From assembly GCF_000331515.1 (NCBI RefSeq), contig NZ_AMZO01000017.1:1-64000 (forward strand): a stretch of 64,000 bases of DNA. Reading direction: 5' to 3'. Of the stretch, positions 18,401-27,620 are shown in pieces; the first letter of the stretch is position 1; each line of letters begins with the position of its first letter. The DNA comes from Photobacterium marinum. GTDB taxonomy: Bacteria > Pseudomonadota > Gammaproteobacteria > Enterobacterales > Vibrionaceae. Under the pieces are notes generated by a model. The model was not told the DNA's origin. It ran no database searches and was given only the letters and a program-made list of their open reading frames with translations. A program made the translations under genes and the position numbers.

Positions 18401-18436
18401 CAACAACGCTCCCTGCTTATAAACAAACCACAGCAA

Positions 18437-18887
18437 TTAAGCCGGTTGCATAATAGCAGAATACTTTCCCCACAGCTGCTGTTCTTAAAGAAGTTGTGAG
18501 GCATTTGCTATTTGGTGATCCTGATCGCTTATTTTTAGCTCAATTTATTTGCTAATCTGTCGGGTTATTGGCGACAAAATAATGACAGCAAAAATTATTT
18601 TTTGACGGTTAAAAATTTATCAGATTTATATCAATGGATTGAATTTATGGTGTTTAATATTTAACCACCTTAGAACAAATCCGACCACAAAACTGGTTGA
18701 AAATTGTTCGGCCATTTATTAAAGTCAGCAATGTCAGAACGATGTCAAAACTTATAAAAGTCGCGATGACGTATCACTTTAATCATTAATCCAATGGACA
18801 AGGAACCATATGAATAAGTGAATTTATCCTCTGAATTATTTAGCAGTGTCACCCTATATATAAAACCTAAATAAAAATAAGTAGTTA
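18437..18887. other. About 450 bases without a gene, upstream of the L,D-transpeptidase
   Basis: AT-rich. The only coding-like signal is AAGGAACCAT followed by ATGAATAAGTGA at about 18811, a three-codon frame that may be chance. A single GTTCGGCCA, one base off the nonamer repeated near 60 kb, occurs at about 18700. No operator is recognised. Confidence 0.4.
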
Positions 18888-19376
18888 ATGAAAACCCTAT
18901 TACTATCATTATTACTGGTTATTTCACAAAGTGTTTTTGCATTTAGTGACAGACCAACAGCGGATTACGTTCTGGTAAAAAAAGCTGAAAGGAAACTATT
19001 TCTAATCAAGAACAACCAAATATTTAAAGAATACAATATTAGTCTTGGAAAACAGCCAGTTGGGCACAAATTCAAGCGTGGTGACTATCGTACACCGGAA
19101 GGTGTTTATGAAATTGACTTTAGAAACAGACAAAGTAAGTTTCATTTGAGCCTTCATATTAACTACCCGAACCAACAGGATATTGAAAGAGCCAGAATGT
19201 TAGGTGTAGATCCGGGTGGAGATATTTTTATCCATGGCTTGCCTAATGGCAAAAATAAACCTTTACTTTATAAGGGTGTTGACTGGACCCGAGGCTGCAT
19301 TGCAGTAAATAACCCACAAATAAGGGAAATTGCGCAATTTGTTCCGGATGGAACACCAATTCAAATATCTCCTTAG
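18888..19376 (+). CDS. L,D-transpeptidase (YkuD domain), exported
   Basis: A 162-residue secreted protein. The signal peptide (1-18, ending SVFA) leads directly into a single YkuD domain with no LysM or other binding domain. The catalytic pattern is complete: H116 in IHGLPNGKNKP and the nucleophile C137 in TRGCIAV. YkuD enzymes make or break meso-diaminopimelate cross-links or attach and release outer-membrane lipoprotein from murein. The size is that of small single-domain members. It is monocistronic, with a terminator about 60 bases downstream. The exact reaction cannot be told from sequence. Confidence 0.9.
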   Translation: MKTLLLSLLLVISQSVFAFSDRPTADYVLVKKAERKLFLIKNNQIFKEYNISLGKQPVGHKFKRGDYRTPEGVYEIDFRNRQSKFHLSLHINYPNQQDIERARMLGVDPGGDIFIHGLPNGKNKPLLYKGVDWTRGCIAVNNPQIREIAQFVPDGTPIQISP

Positions 19377-19436
19377 TCAGACTTCAATGTCTTACTAAAA
19401 AGACAAAATAACAATAATATTTATGTAAACCATTTG

Positions 19437-19465
19437 ATGAGGGCTAACGCCCTCATTTTTTTATC
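19437..19465 (+). terminator. Terminator of the L,D-transpeptidase gene
   Basis: ATGAGGGC and GCCCTCAT form a perfect 8-bp stem with TAAC loop, then seven T residues. Confidence 0.88.
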
Positions 19466-19502
19466 TTTTATTTCTGAAGATAAGTACTTATCCCGATTGG
19501 TA

Positions 19503-20177
19503 TTAACTTTCGAATGAAAGCTTTTCACCAAATGCGTTTTCCCAGTCAAGACTGAACTGCGAAACAGCAGGCTCAACCGCCGGGTGTCCCAACATCTGGC
19601 TCATCACATCAACTGGCAGGGTAATCGCACCAATGCCTAACTTCATCACTTCAGTGACCTGTTGAGTATTTTTGAAGCTTGCCGCCAGAATTTTGCTATT
19701 CAAACCGTGCCTTTCCAGCAACTGCTGCAAATCAGCAACTGCCTTTACACCGTCCGCTCCCATACCATCGATACGATTAACGTAAGGAGCAAGATAGTCT
19801 GCACCAGCCAGCGCCGCTAAGAATCCCTGATGTGCAGAGTAGATCGCGGTTGCCAGCACCTGAATACCTTCAGCCTTCATTTTACGGATTGCAGCAAGGC
19901 CTGTTTCTGTCGCAGGTACTTTAACAACCATGTCATATGGCAATTCGTTAATTTGTTTTGCTTCCTCAACCATGCCATCAACCGTCTTACTGACAACCTG
20001 CGCATGGAAACGTGCATCAGCACCTAACACTTCAGCCATCTCGGCCAGCACTTCATTAAGACCCTTTCCACCTTTCGCCAAAATTGTCGGATTGGTGGTG
20101 ATCCCGCGTAACGGCAAACATTCGTTAAAACGTGCAACCTGCGCTACATCAGCTGTATCAAGATAAAACTCTAACAT
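19503..20177 (-). CDS. fsa: Fructose-6-phosphate aldolase (transaldolase-like)
   Basis: A 224-residue class I aldolase of the FSA/TalC group. LEFYLDTADVAQV, GITTNPTILAKGG, MVVKVPAT with the Schiff-base lysine K86 (K85 in E. coli FsaA), YLAPYVNRIDGMG with the catalytic tyrosine, and ILAASFKN all match. It cleaves or forms ketose phosphates through a dihydroxyacetone or hydroxyacetone Schiff base. It is divergent from ybiY-ybiW across 166 bases; in E. coli the same three genes sit together. A shared anaerobic promoter region is likely (FNR box at 20238-20251). Confidence 0.93.
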   Translation of the reverse strand: MLEFYLDTADVAQVARFNECLPLRGITTNPTILAKGGKGLNEVLAEMAEVLGADARFHAQVVSKTVDGMVEEAKQINELPYDMVVKVPATETGLAAIRKMKAEGIQVLATAIYSAHQGFLAALAGADYLAPYVNRIDGMGADGVKAVADLQQLLERHGLNSKILAASFKNTQQVTEVMKLGIGAITLPVDVMSQMLGHPAVEPAVSQFSLDWENAFGEKLSFES

Positions 20178-20237
20178 CGTACATACCTCACCTTGTTCTG
20201 TTGTTGCTAACTATAGCTGGCATGAGTTAACGACAAT

Positions 20238-20251
20238 TTGATCAAAATCAA
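20238..20251. promoter_or_regulatory. FNR box in the fsa / ybiY-ybiW divergent promoter
   Basis: TTGATCAAAATCAA matches TTGAT-N4-ATCAA in all ten fixed positions. It lies between the aldolase and the oxygen-sensitive glycyl radical enzyme genes, as expected for anaerobic activation. Confidence 0.8.
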
Positions 20252-20256
20252 CTCAA

Positions 20257-20294
20257 CTTTCGTTCACAACAACTAAAGTTTCGATAAACGAAAG
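20257..20294. promoter_or_regulatory. Candidate operator for a DeoR-family regulator
   Basis: CTTTCGTT at 20257-20264 and AACGAAAG at 20287-20294 are exact inverted copies 22 bases apart, with a further GTTTCG between them at 20278. The form AAACGAAAG recurs upstream of the yciT-like gene at 26826, so that regulator is a likely binder. Inferred. Confidence 0.5.
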
Positions 20295-20343
20295 ATGCCA
20301 ATTTCATTTACCAGTTAAAAACCGCCAAAACTAAAAGGCCGAG

Positions 20344-21258
20344 GTGAACGTGTATTTCAATATTCAACGCTTCTCAACCCATGATGGCGACGGGATCCGT
20401 TCGATCCTTTTCTTAAAAGGATGCAGCCTCGCCTGCCCATGGTGTCAAAACCCGGAAAGCCGCAGCCCTGATCTGTCATTACTCTATGATCAAAGGCTTT
20501 GTCTTTCTGACTGCAATTTATGTCAGGACAAAAGCGATCATATCAACCGGGACGACAACGACGTTCTCACAATCGACCGTGACTGCCTGACAACCAATGA
20601 CATTGAAAATCTCAGAGACGTCTGTCCGAGCCAGGCATTAACTGTCTGTGGCAAAGAAGAAACCGTTGATGAGCTGTGTGAACAGCTACTGAAAGACAAA
20701 CCCTTCTATCTACAAAGCGAGGGCGGAGTAACATTTTCCGGTGGTGAGCCCCTACTCCAGCCGGATATGGTCAGCGCCATTGCCAGCCGCATGCACGAAG
20801 AAGGTATCAACACGGCTGTCGAAACCTGCCTTCATGTGCCGTGGAAGAACATCGAAAAGGTGCTGCCGCACATTGACTGCTGGCTGACCGACCTGAAACA
20901 CACCGATAACGACATTTTTCTAAGCTGGGCACACGGCTCGCTGAAAAGGATTCATTCAAATCTTGAGAAACTGGCAAAACATGCCAAACGGATCATTATC
21001 CGTGTGCCTGTTGTTCCTGGATTTAATGACAATGAAGTTGCACTGAAAAAGATTATTGATTTTGCAGCAGGGCTGGACAACTGCGATGAGCTCCACCTGC
21101 TGCCCTATCACACCCTCGGCATCAATAAATACCAGCTGCTCGACATGCCGTATTTATGTGCCGACAAACCATTGAACAAACCGGAACTGCTGGAGACAGC
21201 CTGTTCGTATGCAAGCACACATCCAGTACAAACAATTAACGTGAAGATCAGAGGGTAA
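20344..21258 (+). CDS. ybiY: Glycyl radical enzyme activase (YbiY/PflE)
   Basis: A 304-residue radical SAM protein that generates the glycyl radical on YbiW. C27-x3-C31-x2-C34 binds the SAM iron-sulfur cluster. A ferredoxin-like insert holds C53, C57, C60, C81, C94 and C102, fewer than the eight cysteines needed for two further clusters, as in E. coli YbiY. VTFSGGEPLLQ and DCWLTDLKH are standard activase motifs. The gene begins with GTG. It ends four bases before ybiW, whose Shine-Dalgarno lies inside the ybiY 3' end, so the two are coupled. The activase preceding the enzyme is the reverse of the E. coli order. Confidence 0.92.
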   Translation: MNVYFNIQRFSTHDGDGIRSILFLKGCSLACPWCQNPESRSPDLSLLYDQRLCLSDCNLCQDKSDHINRDDNDVLTIDRDCLTTNDIENLRDVCPSQALTVCGKEETVDELCEQLLKDKPFYLQSEGGVTFSGGEPLLQPDMVSAIASRMHEEGINTAVETCLHVPWKNIEKVLPHIDCWLTDLKHTDNDIFLSWAHGSLKRIHSNLEKLAKHAKRIIIRVPVVPGFNDNEVALKKIIDFAAGLDNCDELHLLPYHTLGINKYQLLDMPYLCADKPLNKPELLETACSYASTHPVQTINVKIRG

Positions 21259-21262
21259 CAAG

Positions 21263-23689
21263 ATGAAACTGAACCATTTACCAGAGCGAATTCAGGCCCA
21301 TAAACATGCGTTGATCAATATTGTGACACCGCCGATTTGTACCGAACGGGCTGAAGCCTATACAAGAGCTTATCAGGAAAACGAAGATAAGCCGGTTGTC
21401 GTTCGACGCGCACTGGCACTGGCCGAACACCTGCAAACCCGGACGATCTGGATTAAACACGATGAACTGATTGTTGGTAATCAGGCCAGCAAAGTAAGGG
21501 CTGCACCTATTTTTCCTGAGTACACCGTACGCTGGCTTGAAGCAGAAATTGATGATCTTGCCGATCGTCCGGGTGCTGGTTTTGCAGTGACTTCGGAAGA
21601 CAAAGATGCCATCCACCAACTAACACCATACTGGCGAGGAAAAACAGTACAGGATCGTTGTTATGGCCTGTTTACTGATGAGCAACAAGCAATCCTGGCT
21701 TCAACCATTATCAAAGCAGAAGGTAACATGACATCTGGCGATGCCCACCTTGCCGTAGATAATGAAAAACTGTTAAAAATCGGCCTTAACGGACTGCTTG
21801 AAGAAACACGCCAGCATCGTTCTGCGCTGGATCTGGCTGACTGGAACGATCTGAAACGCGAACAGTTTTTGAAATCTGTCGAAATTGTGTTGCTTGCCGT
21901 TCAGCAACACATCCTGAAATACGCCGACCTTGCTCAAACGATGGCAGATCATGAACCCCGCGAGCAGCGCAGTAAAGAACTGCGTACCATTGCTGAACAC
22001 TGCCGTCATATTGCTACTGAGCCGCCGCGTAATTTCTGGCAGGCATTGCAGCTTTGCTATTTCGTTCAACTGGTGCTTCAAATTGAATCAAACGGCCACT
22101 CTGTGTCATTTGGACGTATGGACCAATACCTTCACAGCTTCTACGAGCAGGATGTTAACCTTGAACAAACCATCAGTCGTGAGTTTGCTATCGAGCTTCT
22201 ACAAAGCTGCTGGCTCAAACTGCTTGAAGTTAACAAAATCCGTTCAGGCAGCCATTCAAAAGCCTCTGCCGGAAGTCCGCTGTATCAGAATGTCACCATT
22301 GGCGGTCAACAACTTGATAATTTTGGTGAACCAAAAGACGCCGTCAATAGTCTGTCATGGGCAATATTGGAATCCTGTGGTCAGCTTCGCTCAACCCAGC
22401 CAAACCTAAGTGTTCGTTATCATGAAGGCCTGGATCAGGACTTCCTGATGGGCTGTATCGATGTCATCAAGTGCGGTTTCGGCATGCCAGCCTTCAACAA
22501 TGATGAAATCGTCATTCCTGAATTCATCAAAATGGGTGTCGAACGCCAGGATGCCTACAACTACTCTGCTATCGGCTGTATCGAAACTGCCGTTCCGGGC
22601 AAATGGGGTTACCGCTGTACCGGTATGAGCTTCATTAACTTTGCCCGCGTATTGCTGGCTGCACTTGATGGTGGTCGTGATGCTACAACCGGTGAGACTT
22701 TCCTGGAGCACGATAAATCACTCAGCAATAACAACTTCCAAAGCTTCGACGACGTTATGCAGGCATGGCGTGACCAAATCAGCTATTACACCAGAAAGTC
22801 AATCGAAATTGACTGTGTGGTTGACTCCGTACTGGAACAACAGGCTCACGATATTTTCTGCTCATCATTGGTTGATGACTGTCTGGCACGCGGTAAAACA
22901 GTGAAAGAAGGCGGCGCAAAATACGACTGGGTATCCGGCCTTCAGGTAGGTATTGCTAACCTGGGTAACAGCCTTGCAGCAGTGAAACATATGGTCTTCG
23001 ACCAGCCGCAAATCAGCCAGCCGGAACTGGCCGATGCTCTTGCTAATGATTTTGCCGACAGCGAGGGAGAACAGCTTCGACTTCGCCTGCAAAACTTTGC
23101 ACCGAAATTCGGTAACGATGACGACACAGTGGATAACCTGCTGATTGAAGCTTATCAGGCCTATATCGATGCTCTGTCAAACTTCCATAACACCCGACAC
23201 GGACGCGGCCCTATTGGCGGAGGCTACTATGCCGGTACATCCAGTATTTCGGCTAACGTGCCTTTCGGCTCCGCTACCATGGCAACACCTGACGGTCGTA
23301 AAGCGAAAACTCCGCTGGCTGAAGGCTCAAGCCCGTCATCTGGTACAGATATTAAAGGCCCGACGGCGGTATATAACTCGGTAGGTAAACTTCACACCGA
23401 TAAAATCCTGGGCGGTGTTCTGCTTAATCAGAAACTGTCACCGGCTTCAGTCGAAAGTGAAAGCGATAAACTGAAACTAAGCATGCTGCTGAGAACCTTC
23501 TTCAACCACCACAAAGGCTGGCACGTTCAGTACAACATTGTGTCACGAGATACATTACTTGCCGCTAAAGAAAATCCAGAGCAATACCGCGACCTGGTTG
23601 TCCGTGTTGCCGGTTACTCGGCATTCTTCACGGCTCTGTCACCAGAAGCACAGGACGATATCATCGCCCGTACCGAGCATAGCCTGTAA
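21263..23689 (+). CDS. ybiW: Glycyl radical enzyme YbiW/PflF (not pyruvate formate-lyase)
   Basis: An 808-residue glycyl radical enzyme matching E. coli YbiW (PflF) almost throughout. Active-site C439 and E441 lie in the loop IGCIETAVPGKWGYRCTG, and the radical glycine G784 in VVRVAGYSAFF near the C-terminus. The GCIE motif marks the dehydratase/lyase clade; pyruvate formate-lyase has two adjacent cysteines. From memory, recent work assigns YbiW to opening of 1,5-anhydroglucitol-6-phosphate to 1-deoxyfructose-6-phosphate, which FSA then splits; the divergent fsa gene fits. Expression should be anaerobic since the radical is oxygen-labile. A terminator follows. Confidence 0.92.
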   Translation: MKLNHLPERIQAHKHALINIVTPPICTERAEAYTRAYQENEDKPVVVRRALALAEHLQTRTIWIKHDELIVGNQASKVRAAPIFPEYTVRWLEAEIDDLADRPGAGFAVTSEDKDAIHQLTPYWRGKTVQDRCYGLFTDEQQAILASTIIKAEGNMTSGDAHLAVDNEKLLKIGLNGLLEETRQHRSALDLADWNDLKREQFLKSVEIVLLAVQQHILKYADLAQTMADHEPREQRSKELRTIAEHCRHIATEPPRNFWQALQLCYFVQLVLQIESNGHSVSFGRMDQYLHSFYEQDVNLEQTISREFAIELLQSCWLKLLEVNKIRSGSHSKASAGSPLYQNVTIGGQQLDNFGEPKDAVNSLSWAILESCGQLRSTQPNLSVRYHEGLDQDFLMGCIDVIKCGFGMPAFNNDEIVIPEFIKMGVERQDAYNYSAIGCIETAVPGKWGYRCTGMSFINFARVLLAALDGGRDATTGETFLEHDKSLSNNNFQSFDDVMQAWRDQISYYTRKSIEIDCVVDSVLEQQAHDIFCSSLVDDCLARGKTVKEGGAKYDWVSGLQVGIANLGNSLAAVKHMVFDQPQISQPELADALANDFADSEGEQLRLRLQNFAPKFGNDDDTVDNLLIEAYQAYIDALSNFHNTRHGRGPIGGGYYAGTSSISANVPFGSATMATPDGRKAKTPLAEGSSPSSGTDIKGPTAVYNSVGKLHTDKILGGVLLNQKLSPASVESESDKLKLSMLLRTFFNHHKGWHVQYNIVSRDTLLAAKENPEQYRDLVVRVAGYSAFFTALSPEAQDDIIARTEHSL

Positions 23690-23723
23690 TTCTCAGGCGT
23701 TAAGGCACCCAAACTAAGCAAAA

Positions 23724-23771
23724 GAAAATCCCCGCCAGAAGCTGTACTCTCTGACGGGGATTTTCATTTTC
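23724..23771 (+). terminator. Terminator of ybiY-ybiW
   Basis: An 11-bp stem GAAAATCCCCG with CGGGGATTTTC, extended by CAG/CTG after one mismatch, then ATTTT. Confidence 0.85.
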
Positions 23772-23826
23772 AGGCAAATGAATGCTTTTGTATGGCTGAA
23801 CTATTTCTTTATATAGCTAAACCGGC

Positions 23827-26628
23827 TTAACTCACCCACTTGCTGGCTAACGGCGAACCCAATGCCGCCTGCAAACACTCCTGCTGCGACATTGGCTGAT
23901 AGAAATAGAAGCCTTGAAGCTCTTCGATTTTCAGCGCCTGAAGTGCCAGTTTCTGGCCTTCGGTTTCGACACCTTCTGCCACCGTTGAAAGTCCCAATGC
24001 CTTAGACATTCTGACTATGTTACTCATCAAAATTTCGCCCTGATGATCAATGCCGATGCGCTTCACAAAGCTCTGGTCTATCTTGACCACATCCAGCGGG
24101 AACTCACACAGTGAGTTTAGGGCTGAATAGCCGGTTCCGAAATCATCTAACGCCAGCTTAACTCCCATCGATTTAAGCGACTGCATGTGATGGATAACCT
24201 GATGGGTTGAACCTATCAACATGCTTTCAGTGATCTCAATGGTTAGCATATCAGGTCTGATATCGTAACGTTCAAGGCATGATTTCACGGTCGGTAACAG
24301 TTCAGGATCAGAGAAATGCGGACTCGACAGATTCACATGCATGGTCAAAAGCCCTAACCCGCATTCCTGCCGCATGCGATTGACTTTTGCAAGAAATTCG
24401 CAGGATTTCTCCAGAATCACACAACCAAGAGCAATGATTAGTTCACGAGACTCAGCCATTGGAATAAACTGCGCCGGAGACACTTCACCAAGCTCAGGGT
24501 GATGCCAGCGAGCCAACGCTTCAAAACCACAAATTTGTTCATCAGCGGCTTTTACCAGCGGCTGAAACTTAGGGTAAATGTCCCCGTCCCTGATGGCTCT
24601 TGCCATATCCCGCTGAATAACAATGTGACTTTTGAATTGCTCAGCGATTTTTTCGTTAAACAGCTGAATCCGAGATTTTTCATAACCGGCCCGATAAGTT
24701 GAATATTCACCGGCATTCATCATAGCTTCCGGTGTTGGGGTCATCTTCGTCTTTAATACAACACCAACCGACACCGACAAACGAACCTCAAGACCTTCAA
24801 CCATCAGCGGCTGTTCAAGAGCAGAAACAATAGCTCTTGCATATCGGTACGGAGCAAACCGGCTATTCGTATTAAGGATAAAAGCAAATTCACTCTCAGA
24901 CACCCGCCCTAATGTACCGATGTCAACAATCTGTTTTAATTCACTGGTCGCTGCGACTAGGATCTGTTCTGCCATATGATGACCAAAAGCGCCGGCCACG
25001 ATATTAAAACGTTCAATACGGATATAAAGGAGAGACGGTGAGAACAAAGTGTCGTTTTTCTCACTCACCTTCATCTGTTCAGCCAGTTCTTCGAACAAAG
25101 TGCTTCTGTTCATCACACCGGTCACAGGGTCATGTTTCTCCAACTGTTCAATCAGGCCTTCCTGCTCTTTTTGCTGACTCTGATCTTTAATCGATAGCAT
25201 TAAAGCATCAGAATTCTGCTGTTTAATCGGTGTAATCTCAAGCTTGCAGGGAATCAGGCTTGCGTCAGCCGCAAGCATTTCAACATCAAAATGCCGCTCT
25301 CCCTTTTCCGCAGCCCGGTAGAGCATCTCAATCGTACATGGCTTACTTCCCAACTCAGGGCAGAGATTTAGTAATGGCTGGCCAATCAGCACTGCTCCCG
25401 ACGGATAACGCAAAATCCTGGCTATAGTGTCATTTGCATCGATCACTTTATCATCGAGAATCATTAACAGCCCGAGGTTACTGTTTTTATAAAGGGCTTC
25501 AAACTTCTCCGCTACATCATTCAGTGCTGAGTATGTATGTGACGATTTAGCCAGTATCTGGTTAATCACTTCACCTACCATAGAAAACTCATCGTTTCCC
25601 TCAACATTCATACGGGTCTTGTATTGCCCTTTAACAACCGCTTCCAACCCTTTTTCCAATTCGGTGAACCGCACTCCGACTTTCAGCCGGAAGACAAGCA
25701 TAGTGATTAAACCGATCACAACAGAGGCAGACAGTATTGATAACGCTAACCAGGTGATCAGCTTGTTACCTTCAAGGAAAACAGTCCTTTCCTGTGCACT
25801 TTTCAAAACAGCTAAAGGCTTACCATTGAAGCCATCGAGCAAACGACAAGCAGTCAGGGATTGCCCACTGTCCTCTACCTGAACCAACGGAAATACCGTT
25901 ATGTCTTTCACTTTTTCAGGCGAGAAAACAGACAGTGAACTTTTCGCAGCCAGGATTGATTCATAATGGCTTGGAAAAACCGTTGATAAATAGCGTCCCC
26001 AGACCAGCCATCCACCAACAGGGCTTTCGCCGAGACTATCCCGAATAGGCGTAACACTGATAATCCAGATATCTCCGTCCATCACAATAAGGCCGGCACG
26101 TTCGTCTGAATCGGGCACTTTCCCTATTACAAGGGCATCAACAAAAGTCCCTATACCATCATCTGACATCAGTTGATTTCTCAATGAAACAGGTAAGTCA
26201 TCCAACTGATGCGCAGCCGAAGCCATTACACTTTCTACAATCTCTCCCTGATGATCAATGAATACCATCATGTCGAGATCAAGTGTTTTCATGCCTTCGT
26301 AATAAAGGTTTCGGTCTCTGTAAGCATCATCACCTACTGTTACCAATTGATAACTTTCATCCCATGTTGCCCAGTCATAAGCACGCTTTCCCTGGCTTTG
26401 AACCAAGATATTAATGACAGACTCAGCCTCACTGTTGTGCTGAAGGATCTGCTGCTGCTCGATATCATTCAGGTTCATCAGGAAAAAATAGCGGGCACTA
26501 AACAGGCAAATTGCAGAGATAGCAAACAGACCGACACCAAACAACAGTGCAGTAAGCGTACTAAGTCTATTTACCGGGGTTAAATCTTTTATTCTCATTA
26601 TCGGCGACAACCAGGGACTCATTCCCAT
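23827..26628 (-). CDS. c-di-GMP phosphodiesterase: CHASE4, HAMP, PAS, degenerate GGDEF, EAL
   Basis: A sensor of about 933 residues; several in-frame starts (TTG 26640, ATG 26628, 26622, 26598) lack a clear ribosome site, so the N-terminus is uncertain. Order: TM helix, periplasmic CHASE4 domain (AYDWATWDESYQLV), second TM near 300, HAMP, PAS at about 385-500, GGDEF at about 510-670, EAL at about 685-925. The GGDEF signature is replaced by VSESEF, so cyclase activity is unlikely. The EAL domain keeps its metal and catalytic residues (FEALARW, VNLS, EITES, DDFGTGYS, KIDQSFV, EGVE) and should hydrolyse c-di-GMP. It lies between the ybiW module and the yciT-like gene on the opposite strand. Confidence 0.9.
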   Translation of the reverse strand: MGMSPWLSPIMRIKDLTPVNRLSTLTALLFGVGLFAISAICLFSARYFFLMNLNDIEQQQILQHNSEAESVINILVQSQGKRAYDWATWDESYQLVTVGDDAYRDRNLYYEGMKTLDLDMMVFIDHQGEIVESVMASAAHQLDDLPVSLRNQLMSDDGIGTFVDALVIGKVPDSDERAGLIVMDGDIWIISVTPIRDSLGESPVGGWLVWGRYLSTVFPSHYESILAAKSSLSVFSPEKVKDITVFPLVQVEDSGQSLTACRLLDGFNGKPLAVLKSAQERTVFLEGNKLITWLALSILSASVVIGLITMLVFRLKVGVRFTELEKGLEAVVKGQYKTRMNVEGNDEFSMVGEVINQILAKSSHTYSALNDVAEKFEALYKNSNLGLLMILDDKVIDANDTIARILRYPSGAVLIGQPLLNLCPELGSKPCTIEMLYRAAEKGERHFDVEMLAADASLIPCKLEITPIKQQNSDALMLSIKDQSQQKEQEGLIEQLEKHDPVTGVMNRSTLFEELAEQMKVSEKNDTLFSPSLLYIRIERFNIVAGAFGHHMAEQILVAATSELKQIVDIGTLGRVSESEFAFILNTNSRFAPYRYARAIVSALEQPLMVEGLEVRLSVSVGVVLKTKMTPTPEAMMNAGEYSTYRAGYEKSRIQLFNEKIAEQFKSHIVIQRDMARAIRDGDIYPKFQPLVKAADEQICGFEALARWHHPELGEVSPAQFIPMAESRELIIALGCVILEKSCEFLAKVNRMRQECGLGLLTMHVNLSSPHFSDPELLPTVKSCLERYDIRPDMLTIEITESMLIGSTHQVIHHMQSLKSMGVKLALDDFGTGYSALNSLCEFPLDVVKIDQSFVKRIGIDHQGEILMSNIVRMSKALGLSTVAEGVETEGQKLALQALKIEELQGFYFYQPMSQQECLQAALGSPLASKWVS

Positions 26629-26825
26629 TAAGGATATCAATGTAACAACTTTTAGGGTAACACATCTTAAAAGGAAACAATTCTACTAACAATTAACACA
26701 ATTGCCATCAGATATGATTAACCATCTGTTTTTGCCTAATAAAAAATTTTGAATGCGTTAATCCATGACTTTTTTACATTAAATCGTTAGTATTTCCCTT
26801 TCATAAGAAAGCTTATTGAAATTAA

Positions 26826-26834
26826 AAACGAAAG
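26826..26834. promoter_or_regulatory. Candidate DeoR-type autoregulatory site before the yciT-like gene
   Basis: AAACGAAAG, about 40 bases before the yciT-like ATG, repeats the motif at 20286-20294. A nearby CTTTCATAAGAAAG adds a related inverted element. Inferred. Confidence 0.4.
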
Positions 26835-26873
26835 ACTAAGATATATCCAACCTTATTTATCTCAAGGCGTATC

Positions 26874-27620
26874 ATGAACCCTCGTCACAGTGAAATTCTT
26901 GAACTTGTTAATGAACAAAAACGTGTCCTTGTCGCTGAACTGGCCACCCATACTGGTGTATCAGAAGTGACTATCCGACAAGATCTTAGTCTGTTGGAAA
27001 AACAAGGGTATCTGAAGCGGGTTCATGGTGGAGCAACTGCGTTACAAAGCGATGACATGAATAACCGGATGAATATCCGTTTTGATGTTAAGCAACAACT
27101 GGCTAAACGTGCTGCTGAACTGGTTCAACCCGGTGAAACGGTGATGATTGAAGGGGGAAGTGCCAATGCGCTGCTCGCCAGAGAATTAGCAAACCGCAGC
27201 GATGTAACCATTATCACCCCAAGTGCCTACATTGCTCATATGATCAGGGACTGCAAATCAGACGTCATCCTGCTGGGCGGCATATATCAGCACCAGGGAG
27301 AAAGCCTGGTCGGCCCGCTGACCCGCCTTTGTATCGAGCACACCCACTTCAGCACGGCTTTTCTGGGTATTGACGGATTCCACCGAGATACCGGCTTCAC
27401 CAGCCGCGATATGATGCGAGCTGATGTTGCTAATACCATCCTGAATAAGAACATGCGCAATATTGTACTAACCGACTCCAGCAAATTCGGGCAAATCTAT
27501 TCCACCAGCATAGGGAGACTAAACCAGTTTTCGGTTCTGGTAACTAATAACGATGTCGATCCTGCCGATCTGGAGTGGATCAGAAATCACGACATTCAGC
27601 TGGAGCTGGTGGAAAGCTGA
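26874..27620 (+). CDS. yciT: DeoR-family transcriptional regulator, YciT-like
   Basis: A 248-residue DeoR-family repressor. The N-terminal winged helix (VLVAELATHTGVSEVTIRQDL) is followed by the sugar-phosphate sensor domain (GETVMIEGGSANALLARELA, VILLGGIYQHQGESLVGPL, AFLGIDGFHRDTGFTSRDMMR, LTDSSKFG). It follows E. coli YciT closely along its length. AAGG lies seven bases before the ATG. It is separated from fsa/ybiY/ybiW by the EAL gene, but shared AAACGAAAG motifs suggest it controls them. Its last 25 bases overlap the end of the convergent TPR-GGDEF gene. Confidence 0.85.
   Translation: MNPRHSEILELVNEQKRVLVAELATHTGVSEVTIRQDLSLLEKQGYLKRVHGGATALQSDDMNNRMNIRFDVKQQLAKRAAELVQPGETVMIEGGSANALLARELANRSDVTIITPSAYIAHMIRDCKSDVILLGGIYQHQGESLVGPLTRLCIEHTHFSTAFLGIDGFHRDTGFTSRDMMRADVANTILNKNMRNIVLTDSSKFGQIYSTSIGRLNQFSVLVTNNDVDPADLEWIRNHDIQLELVES

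Noticed and set aside
18695-18712. TTGTTCGGCCATT upstream of the L,D-transpeptidase, close to the nonamer
   Set aside because: One mismatch in the core and isolated, so not counted with the four exact copies.
18811-18822. Ribosome site followed by a three-codon ORF
   Set aside because: Too short to distinguish from chance; no conserved context visible.
21263-23689. Pyruvate formate-lyase annotation for the glycyl radical enzyme
   Set aside because: The active site has a single cysteine in GCIE, and the sequence follows YbiW.
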